From: Fidelibacterota bacterium
GTDB lineage: Bacteria; Pseudomonadota; Alphaproteobacteria; Rhodospirillales; Rhodospirillaceae
Direction of reading: 5' to 3'
NCBI GenBank assembly: GCA_947475365.1
Contig: CANJOI010000009.1
Span: 1-33,327 of the forward strand
DNA: 33,327 nt
This document shows positions 26,362 to 33,327 of the stretch, in pieces; position 1 is the first letter of the stretch; the number at the start of each line of letters is the position of its first letter. Made by a program: the position numbers and the translations under genes. The notes under the pieces are model-generated. The model was given only the letters and a program-made list of their open reading frames with translations. It had not been told where the DNA came from and ran no database searches.

Positions 26362-26814
26362 TCACCGTGGCGGCGCCGGTGCGCCCATCAGCGCCGCCAG
26401 CGCGCGCGTGCGCCGCACGGCGCTCTTGAACCGCCGGCTCATGCGCAGCTTTTGCCCGTTCCTGAGGCGCAGTTCGGCGGCGCCCTTTGCCAGCGGCCGG
26501 ACGCTGGCGATCTCCGCGATATTGACCGCCCAGGACCGGTGGATGCGGACGAACCGCTCCTCGCCCAGTTCGGCCAGCAGGCTGCCCAGGCTGCGGTGAT
26601 GGAAGTAGTCCTTCCCGTGCATGAAGATCCGCACGTAGTTGCCGTCCGCCGCCAGCGAGACAATCTCGCGCCAGTTCACCGGGCGCATGACATCGCCGAT
26701 GGAGATGAGGATCGTCTCGGCCTTTGCAGCCGGGCGCACGTCCGCCTCTGTACGCACGCGCTCCGGGTGGTGGGGGTGGAGGGGAAGCACGCGCTTCCCG
26801 GCGAAAAAGGTCAT
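26362..26814 (-). CDS. LytTR DNA-binding domain protein
   Basis: VNWREIVSLAADGNYVRIFMHGKDYFHHRSLGSLLAELGEERFVRIHRSWAVNIAEIASVRPLAKGAAELRLRNGQKLRMSRRFKSAVR: LytTR signature. Confidence 0.92.
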   Translation of the reverse strand: MTFFAGKRVLPLHPHHPERVRTEADVRPAAKAETILISIGDVMRPVNWREIVSLAADGNYVRIFMHGKDYFHHRSLGSLLAELGEERFVRIHRSWAVNIAEIASVRPLAKGAAELRLRNGQKLRMSRRFKSAVRRTRALAALMGAPAPPR

Positions 26815-26977
26815 GGCAATACCTTCCTTCCCAAGCGCCCGGGGTCCGCGTGGACGGGCAGGAAGTCAGGTTTGACCTAACAGATGCGATGACGAGCGGG
26901 CTAAGCCCTTCGCGCGGACGGCAGGCCTCTCGGGAGGCAAGGCGAGCATAGGCCCGGGCGGCGGCGCCAAGCAATAC
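26781..26977 (-). repeat. Leader repeat copy 2 (5' region plus first codons)
   Basis: See 26134..26335; lies directly upstream of and into the LytTR gene. Confidence 0.9.
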
Positions 26978-27054
26978 GAATCCGGGCTTTTGTCCTTCCC
27001 CGGGGGCCACTCCCGCCCCTAGACTTGGGGTTCACCCGCGCCGCTGTTGGACTC

Positions 27055-28155
27055 ATGAGTTTCATCTGGCTCACCGCCCTGTGGTCGCTCGCCGCCCTGC
27101 CCCTGATGGTGCTGGGCTACGTGATGCTATTGCGCCGGCAGAAGCGCGCGGCGGTGCGCTATCCCAACCTCGCCCTGGTGCGCGGCGCCATGGGCGCGGC
27201 ACGCTGGCGCCGCCATGTGCCGCCGGTGCTGTTCTTCCTGGCACTGGCCGTGATCCTGCTGGCGGCGGCGCGGCCCCAGGCCTTCGTCACCCTGCCCTCG
27301 CAGCGCTCCACCCTCGTGCTCGCCATGGATGTCTCGGGCAGCATGCAGGCCCAGGACGTGGCGCCCAACCGCATCACCGCCGCGCAGGCCGCCGCCAAGG
27401 CCTTCGTCGAACAGCAGCCGCCCGATGTGCGCCTGGGCCTCGTGGCTTACGCCGGCGCCGCCATGCTGGTGCAGCCGCCGACCTTTGAGCGCGCCGAGAT
27501 CCTCGCCGCCATCAGCCGCTTCACCACCCAGCGCGGCACCAATATCGGTGGCGGCCTACTGACGTCGCTGGAGGCGCTGTTCCCCGACGCCGATTTCTCC
27601 GACCTGCAGCGCGGACGGGATTTCCGCGACCGCGGCGGCAACTTTGGCAACGGTGGACCGAACGGATTACGCGGGCCGGCCGGCGCCCTCGGCGGCGCAC
27701 CGCTGGGCTCCGCGCCCAAGGAAGAGAAGAAAGAGAACTTCACGCCGGTGGCGCCGGGTTCATATAAAAACGCCGCCATCATTCTCATGACCGACGGCCA
27801 GGCCACCACCGGCCCCAACCCGGTGGAAGCCGCGCGCCGCGCCGCCCAGCGCGGCGTGCGGGTTTACACCGTGGGCTTCGGCTCACCCAACGGCACGCTC
27901 ACCACCTTCGACGGCTTCTCCATGCGCGTGCAGTTGGATGAGGAGGTGCTGAAGGAAATCGCCGACATCACCCGCGGCGCCTACTTCCGCGCCGAGACCG
28001 CGGCGGAACTGACCAAGGTGTATCAGTCCCTCAACGCCCAGACCGTGCTGGAAACCACCCGCACCGAAGTCACCGCCCTCTTCGCCGCCGGCGCCGCCGC
28101 GTTATTGCTGGTGGCGGGGGTGCTGTCGTTCCTGTGGTTCGGGCGGATGTTTTAG
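27055..28155 (+). CDS. BatA-like VWA-domain membrane protein
   Basis: MIDAS residues DVSGSM, RGTNIGGGL, ILMTDGQ; N-terminal TM helices and C-terminal TM helix. Confidence 0.9.
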   Translation: MSFIWLTALWSLAALPLMVLGYVMLLRRQKRAAVRYPNLALVRGAMGAARWRRHVPPVLFFLALAVILLAAARPQAFVTLPSQRSTLVLAMDVSGSMQAQDVAPNRITAAQAAAKAFVEQQPPDVRLGLVAYAGAAMLVQPPTFERAEILAAISRFTTQRGTNIGGGLLTSLEALFPDADFSDLQRGRDFRDRGGNFGNGGPNGLRGPAGALGGAPLGSAPKEEKKENFTPVAPGSYKNAAIILMTDGQATTGPNPVEAARRAAQRGVRVYTVGFGSPNGTLTTFDGFSMRVQLDEEVLKEIADITRGAYFRAETAAELTKVYQSLNAQTVLETTRTEVTALFAAGAAALLLVAGVLSFLWFGRMF

Positions 28156-28263
28156 AGCTGGGAGCGCCGCCCAGGGCTCCCTCGTTTGCCAATGCGTTGG
28201 CTCTAGTAAGCCATTGATAGCTACGATCAGCTGCGGACAATTGCAAGCAGCAAGGGGTTTCAC

Positions 28264-29037
28264 ATGTCCGCCCTTACTTTAGAAGAACTCGAGGAGCTCT
28301 CTGTGGGCACTTATCAGCGGTCGATGGCAACAATTTCGTCGGCGGTAGATAGTCTAAATAGTGCCCCCATGAACGAACTGCGCTTTGTGCAGTTCTCTCT
28401 ACTCGCACGCACATTCCGACTTTTGCGCGGCATCCACACGTTGGTGCGGGAGCGCCAGCCAACAGAGGCGGGCATACTTACATTGTCGCTTTTTGAAGTA
28501 CGTCTAGATGCTCAATATATCGGCGCCAATATTGATCGGGCGCATCATTGGATGACACACGACTCAGAACTCCACCAAGCTTGGACAGTTCGTTCCAAGA
28601 TAAATGAGCTATATCCCCGTCCAGAAGAACGCGACGCACAACTACAATTCTTCGCATTCTTGTCGCAGTTGAAGCACGCAAATCCTCGGGCTGGCTCGCT
28701 GGCTTTTGGCTTTCGCCTCAATGGAAATTCCACAACCCTATCTATGGAGGATGATCCTCAAGACCCAATAGTTCAGCGTCACTGCAGGCTAATACTTTTT
28801 TCAGCAATTACGCAGGCTCTGCAGTCCTCAGGCGCATTGTTCAGGTCCATTAACTGCGGTGCCCAATTCGTAGAGCCTTTGCGACAATTTTTGGAGTTTG
28901 CCTCACAAGCCAACTCTCATATTGGGGACACGGCAGAAGCTTTTGATATCGAGGCGCGAGCCGATACGAGTTGGATTACTCCGCACATGTTTTCTGCGGC
29001 TTTGGAACGCTGGGGCAATATCCGCCCCCGTTCATAA
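28264..29037 (+). CDS. DUF5677-like hypothetical protein in a low-GC segment
   Basis: RQPTEAGILTLSLFEVRLDAQYIGANIDRAHHWM resembles DUF5677; composition visibly more AT-rich than its neighbours. Confidence 0.6.
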   Translation: MSALTLEELEELSVGTYQRSMATISSAVDSLNSAPMNELRFVQFSLLARTFRLLRGIHTLVRERQPTEAGILTLSLFEVRLDAQYIGANIDRAHHWMTHDSELHQAWTVRSKINELYPRPEERDAQLQFFAFLSQLKHANPRAGSLAFGFRLNGNSTTLSMEDDPQDPIVQRHCRLILFSAITQALQSSGALFRSINCGAQFVEPLRQFLEFASQANSHIGDTAEAFDIEARADTSWITPHMFSAALERWGNIRPRS

Positions 29038-29317
29038 AATATATTGCGAGCGCAATTCGCTTAGTCTGGACTTAAATAGTTTTGCAACAACACCTACCGC
29101 TCATCTTTCCGGCCTCGAAATCCCCCAGCAAGTTCGCGATCACCTGTTCCATGATGCACTCTCCCTTTGATTGGCTGCGGCGCCCGCGGGTGGGCGCCTG
29201 CGTGATTTAACCACGCGGTGAACCGCGCCGCAGGCCCTAGATGGCGCAAAACGGCGTCGGCTTCCCGAAAGGAAAACCGCCGGGGGGCCGGCACCATTTC
29301 GCCACGGGCGGGGTTTA

Positions 29318-29331
29318 TTGATTGCGATCAA
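29318..29331. promoter_or_regulatory. FNR/FixK-type box TTGAT-N4-ATCAA
   Basis: TTGATTGCGATCAA, perfect 5-bp dyad with N4 centre, about 66 nt upstream of the GTG at 29397. Confidence 0.7.
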
Positions 29332-29396
29332 CGCGCGGGCGCCCCGCGCGCGCTTTCATAAACCTCGATACAGGCATCAGTGATGCGGAGGATAAC

Positions 29397-29705
29397 GTGA
29401 AGACCATGAAGACATTACCGGTGATGGCGAGTCTGGTGGCGGCGATGCTGCTGACCGCGAACTTGGTGTGGGCCGCGGAGGCCCCGGCGCCCGCCGCGCC
29501 CGCGGCCGCCCCCGTGCAGGCCACCGGGAAGGTTCGCGCGATCGATCCGGTCAACCTGGTCATCAAGATGGAGGGCGGCGATTTTTACCTGGTGCCGGCC
29601 TCGATCAACCTGGCCGACTTCAAGGAAGGCGACCAGATCGTGCTCAGCGGCGAGAAGGACGCGTTCGGACGCCTCCAGGTAAAATCCGTCACGAAGAAGA
29701 AATAG
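29397..29705 (+). CDS. Secreted small protein, DUF1344-like
   Basis: Signal peptide TMKTLPVMASLVAAMLLTANLVWAAEA; GKVRAIDPVNLVIKMEGGDFYLVPASINLADFKEGDQIVLSGEKD. GTG start preceded by GGAGG; ATG alternative at 29406. Confidence 0.7.
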   Translation: MKTMKTLPVMASLVAAMLLTANLVWAAEAPAPAAPAAAPVQATGKVRAIDPVNLVIKMEGGDFYLVPASINLADFKEGDQIVLSGEKDAFGRLQVKSVTKKK

Positions 29706-29762
29706 CCGCGGCGGCGTTCCTAAGCCTGCCCGCCGATCCTTTGGTTGGGCGGAAGCTGAGGA

Positions 29763-30020
29763 CTATCGCCGTCTTCGCAACGCGTGATGCCCTATGAGCG
29801 CCGCCGCAAGGAGGATCGCGAATTGTATCGCCATCCTCAATGCTGCTTGGCGTGGAGGAAGCGCGGAGAATCTGGCAATCCATTCCTGAGGCTCCGGCGT
29901 GCTGGCGCCGTAGTGGAGGGTCGGCGTCACCGCGTAGCAGGCTCCTACAACAACGGCCGCCGCCAACAACACCCACGAAATCTGAACGACCGTGCGTGTG
30001 AATGTCCGCACCAAGATCAT
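29763..30020 (-). CDS. Small membrane protein, 85 aa
   Basis: Two hydrophobic segments; 4-bp ATGA overlap with the upstream gene. Confidence 0.6.
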   Translation of the reverse strand: MILVRTFTRTVVQISWVLLAAAVVVGACYAVTPTLHYGASTPEPQEWIARFSALPPRQAALRMAIQFAILLAAALIGHHALRRRR

Positions 30021-30514
30021 GACTCCCGATGTCCGCTTTCAGGCGGAGACGCGTCTTCTCGCACGGTTGGTCGCCTCAACACGTGGCGGCGGACTGCGCC
30101 GAGCACCCAGTTCCAGTTGATGGCGAGATGCATTGCCATGAGAACCAGGAGGTATATCTGCCAAGTATTGTGAAGCCTTCTCCAGTTTTCGAAATTACCC
30201 GCCGCCACACCAAGCGCCGGAAGCGCGACGAAGGAAGTCATCGCGCCGGAGAATGCTGTGACCGTGAAGGCCACGAACAGAAGCACGATGAGGAAAAAAT
30301 CGATACGTCTTCGCCAAGCTCCGCGTTCCCGCAGCCGCGCTGCGGTCGCCACGATCCAACGCCACTCGCACAGGACATGCACGACAATCGGCGGGATCAC
30401 GGCAAATCCAAGCCATTCGTGGAGCGTAAGTCCCCCGACCCGCGGCTGGAAGAGCAGGGCAAGCATGAGAAAAAGGACGGTGTCGAGAATGAGAAGGAGC
30501 CGGGTCCGCTTCAT
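30017..30514 (-). CDS. DUF4405 / cytochrome b-like membrane protein
   Basis: LTLHEWLGFAVIPPIVVHVLCEWRWI ... RRLHNTWQIYLLVLMAMHLAINWNWV, paired TM His pattern. Confidence 0.75.
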   Translation of the reverse strand: MKRTRLLLILDTVLFLMLALLFQPRVGGLTLHEWLGFAVIPPIVVHVLCEWRWIVATAARLRERGAWRRRIDFFLIVLLFVAFTVTAFSGAMTSFVALPALGVAAGNFENWRRLHNTWQIYLLVLMAMHLAINWNWVLGAVRRHVLRRPTVREDASPPESGHRES

Positions 30515-30536
30515 AAGGTAGCTCCCGCCTGTGCTC

Positions 30537-31052
30537 TCAGCCCCACCAGCCGAAGAAGCCGTGGGTGATCGCCACGCCCAGGCCGCGCATGAAGCTGGCT
30601 TCCTGTTCGGTTTCGGGCGCGCGGTCCATCATGTTCCAGGCCACCCACAGGCCGATGGAGTCCGAGGCGATGAAGCGCTCCTCGTGGCCGCGTTCGGTCA
30701 GGGCGTCGAAGTTGCGGCCGAAGAACGCCTTGCAGTCATCGAAAGCGGTGAGCGCGTTGGCGTTCATCTCCAGCAGGCGCTCGGTCACGGCGCCCATCAG
30801 CAGGGCCTCGCGCACCTCACCGACGCCCAGGTTATTGAGCCGCGCCGCCGCGATATAGACCGCGGCGATGGTGAACACGATTTCCCACCAGGCCTCGTCC
30901 TCGGGCTTGCCGATGAATTGGCGCAGGAACTCGAATTTGGCCAACGCCGACTCCCGCGCGGGTTTCGCGGACGCGCGGGCCGCCGGCACCAGGGCCTCGG
31001 CGCGCAGCAACAGGGGATCGTTGGGTTCTTCCGGTGGGGGCGTGTGGTTCAT
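30537..31052 (-). CDS. Hypothetical protein
   Basis: Intact ORF (ORF-track start 31061; MNHTPP start at 31052 more likely); no family recognised. Confidence 0.65.
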   Translation of the reverse strand: MNHTPPPEEPNDPLLLRAEALVPAARASAKPARESALAKFEFLRQFIGKPEDEAWWEIVFTIAAVYIAAARLNNLGVGEVREALLMGAVTERLLEMNANALTAFDDCKAFFGRNFDALTERGHEERFIASDSIGLWVAWNMMDRAPETEQEASFMRGLGVAITHGFFGWWG

Positions 31053-31121
31053 GCAAACCACATAGCATACCGGCCGGCGGTTTGCCTCCTCTCCCCCTGC
31101 GGCACGGGCGGGCGTCCGTCG

Positions 31122-31682
31122 TCAGGGTCCCGTCAGGTCGTTGCCGGAATGGGAAAGAACATGCGGCTTCACCGGCTGGGCCTGCATGAAGGCGATGGCG
31201 TTCTTCAATAGCTCCGGGATGGCGTTACGCTGGAGCGCCAGGATCAGCGCCTCGCGCGTCAGGCGCACCCGCACCGGCAGGCACCCCGGCGGGCCAGGCA
31301 GGCCGAGATAGACCGGCACTTCCGCCGCCGCCAGGGCGGCCATGCGCTCCAGGAACCAGGGCGACGCGGCGATCTCGGCGGGGCGCTCGATGAGCATGAG
31401 GTGCAAGGCCAGTTCGCCGGTGTCGGGCAATGTTTCGATACGCGCGAACACGCCGCACCGGTCGGGCCGCCACGTGTCATCCCAGGCGGCGAACTTGCGC
31501 CATGCGCAGAAAAAATCGCGGCATACACCGGGCCGCGCGTCGTAGATGCCGCAGCCGGAGCCGCAATGGCGGCACGGGCGATTGGACTGCTTCTGAACGT
31601 CTGCTTGGTCGATGCCGGGGACGGTACAACACACCGTACATGTTCCACAGCTTCGACCCGGGACAAGGTCGGCATGTTTCAT
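31122..31682 (-). CDS. YkgJ-type cysteine-cluster protein
   Basis: CGTCTVCCTVPGI...RPCRHCGSGCGIYDARPGVCRDFFCAW: Cys cluster typical of YkgJ/UPF0153. Confidence 0.85.
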   Translation of the reverse strand: MKHADLVPGRSCGTCTVCCTVPGIDQADVQKQSNRPCRHCGSGCGIYDARPGVCRDFFCAWRKFAAWDDTWRPDRCGVFARIETLPDTGELALHLMLIERPAEIAASPWFLERMAALAAAEVPVYLGLPGPPGCLPVRVRLTREALILALQRNAIPELLKNAIAFMQAQPVKPHVLSHSGNDLTGP

Positions 31683-31736
31683 GTACGGCCCGGCTAATGC
31701 ATCAGCATCTCTGTCATATGCGCACCAAAGCGAGTG

Positions 31737-33327
31737 TTACGGCGCCAGCCGCGCGAGCAGCGTCGGCGTGGAATTCTTGCGCGGGGCCAGGGGCGCCGGG
31801 AATGTGCGTTCGCGCGGCGGTTCGGCCTTCGCCACCGTCACCGGCGCGGCGCAGGCCCCCTGCCCGGCGAAACCATGCAACAGGTAAACATCCACATGGT
31901 GCGCGCCCGCCGGATACTGCCGCCACAAACAATAGCTGGCCGCCAATTTGTCTTCCAGCAGCTTGCGCCGGTCGGCGCTGACGGCTTCGGGGTTGATGGG
32001 GCGCGACACCACGATCACGTCCTGGTCGTTGGCCAGCACGCGCGCCATTTCCTTGGGGCCATCGAAGCCGAAGGATTCGGCGTTGATGTCGCGGATCAGG
32101 TGGTCGGCCAGAGGATATTTGGTCGGCAGCGGAATGCCGGTGAGCAGGTGCAAGAGGGTGTGCGAGTTGAACACATACATTGAGCGCGCGCCGGTGGTGG
32201 TGATGTCGCGCGCGACGATGGAGGGCATATGCTTGCCGCCGTTGTTGTCCACACCCAGCGAACGCACGCCGACATACCCGGTCAGCGCCATGCCGAGCAG
32301 CAGAAAGGTGGTGACGGCGGCGCGGCGGCGCGGCGCCGCGGCCCCATGAATCGCCGCGGCGGCCATGAGCGCCAGCGGCAGCACCGCTTCGTAGAAATAG
32401 TGATCGGCGAACTGCAGCTGCGCGATGCCGCCCAGCATGGCCATGGCGAACCACGCCGCCATGAAGCGCGGCACCCAGCGCTCCTGCGGCGCGCGCATGC
32501 GCAGGTATTCGAAGCTCGGCGCCATCAGGGGGGCGAGCGCGAACAGGATCAGGCCCACGCGGCTGGCCAGCACCGGGAACGGATCGTGGGTCATGGCGCG
32601 GGTGGCGTTGGCGGTGAAGCTGTAAAACATAAAGGTCGCGCCCTGCCCCAGGGCCGCGTAGTAGCCGATGGCGGCCAGGGTCGGCGCGAGGCCGCCGGCG
32701 ATCAGCACCAGCGCGCCCAGGATCGCGGGCGCGCGGATATTTGCGCCGCGCCGGTCCGCCTGCCAGGCGGCGTGCAGGTAGAACAGGCCGAAGGCCACGC
32801 TCTCGAACACGGTGACGTATTTGATCTGCAAGGACAGGCCCAGCAGCAGGCCGGCGGCGCCGAGCTTGGCCACCGACGGCGCCTTGCCGGCTTTCAGCGC
32901 CGCGATCTCGGTCATGATCAGCAGCGCGCCGCCCGCCAGCAGCGGCGCATAGAACACCGGGCCTTGCGAGGCGTCGCCGCCCAGGAGGATGGCGTAGCCG
33001 GAGAACAGCAGGCCGCAAACCATGCCGCCCCAGCGATTGACACCAAGGAAGGTCTGGGCGAGGCGGCTCAGCAGCCAGGCGGCGGCGAAGGTGGCGATGG
33101 CGGCCAGGAGGCGCGCGCCGGCGATGGGATCGGTGAACAAAAGGCCGGCGATGGCGTGCAGGCCGTAGAGCCCCAGCGGTTTGTTGTCGACGATGCCGAG
33201 GTGCGGCGGCGTGCCGTGCAGCCAGGCCTGGCCCATGAGGTGATAGACCGACTCATCGACGTTGATGACGTCGAAGCTGAAGGACGGCAACCGCAGGGCG
33301 AACACCAGGCCCGCCAGCAGCAGCACC
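31737..33327 (-). CDS. GT39/ArnT-like membrane glycosyltransferase (5' end outside the window)
   Basis: FDVINVDESVYHLMGQAWLHGTPPHLGIVDNKPLGLYGLHAIAGLLF (DES/NKP motifs of the PMT/ArnT fold), many TM segments; frame runs to the window edge. Confidence 0.85.
   Translation of the reverse strand, partial: VLLLAGLVFALRLPSFSFDVINVDESVYHLMGQAWLHGTPPHLGIVDNKPLGLYGLHAIAGLLFTDPIAGARLLAAIATFAAAWLLSRLAQTFLGVNRWGGMVCGLLFSGYAILLGGDASQGPVFYAPLLAGGALLIMTEIAALKAGKAPSVAKLGAAGLLLGLSLQIKYVTVFESVAFGLFYLHAAWQADRRGANIRAPAILGALVLIAGGLAPTLAAIGYYAALGQGATFMFYSFTANATRAMTHDPFPVLASRVGLILFALAPLMAPSFEYLRMRAPQERWVPRFMAAWFAMAMLGGIAQLQFADHYFYEAVLPLALMAAAAIHGAAAPRRRAAVTTFLLLGMALTGYVGVRSLGVDNNGGKHMPSIVARDITTTGARSMYVFNSHTLLHLLTGIPLPTKYPLADHLIRDINAESFGFDGPKEMARVLANDQDVIVVSRPINPEAVSADRRKLLEDKLAASYCLWRQYPAGAHHVDVYLLHGFAGQGACAAPVTVAKAEPPRERTFPAPLAPRKNSTPTLLARLAP

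Noticed and set aside
26171-27010. N-terminal extension of the 142-aa protein (422-aa ORF)
   Set aside because: Runs out of frame through the LytTR gene and both leader repeats; the real start is supported by ATG 26170 and the parallel start of the LytTR gene.
31714-33018. 434-aa minus-strand ORF overlapping the GT39-like gene
   Set aside because: Alternate frame of the membrane glycosyltransferase; Arg/Pro-rich low complexity.

Overview
This 33.3-kb window is high-GC, gene-dense bacterial DNA. The gene content (DivK-type regulator, PurU, orphan receivers with a GP[DE]RRR tail, a FixK/FNR-type box) looks alphaproteobacterial. I support about 30 coding genes, mostly ordinary chromosomal functions: S41 protease, ArsR/SRPBCC pair, VOC protein, VIT transporter, MgtC/DUF4010 protein, MFS/PuuE-like/asparaginase-like operon, pyrophosphatase, cysteine synthase, L33, two tandem surface-carbohydrate-type proteins, DivK, PurU, secreted matrixin-like protease, LytTR protein, VWA protein, YkgJ-type protein and GT39-like protein. 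L33 (17026..17199) is missing from the ORF track because it is short. The most interesting signals are: (1) a duplicated ~200-bp leader containing conserved hairpins plus the first codons, placed in front of two otherwise unrelated minus-strand genes (a LytTR DNA-binding protein and a C-terminally membrane-anchored protein); (2) an MFS + PuuE-like + asparaginase-like operon in which the catalytic HGTDT motif of asparaginase is HGTGS, suggesting a cyclic-imide/half-amide pathway; (3) a ~95-aa module ending in Cys, present twice in each of two unrelated secreted proteins 14 kb apart; (4) a degenerate receiver with Asp-to-Glu at the phosphoacceptor site; (5) a perfect 12-bp inverted-repeat operator over a near-consensus promoter at the arsR-type gene; (6) a perfect TTGAT-N4-ATCAA box; (7) a paralogous gene whose conserved N-terminus lacks any standard start codon. 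No rRNA, tRNA, CRISPR array, transposase or prophage was recognised. All similarity statements come from reading by eye; no searches were run.
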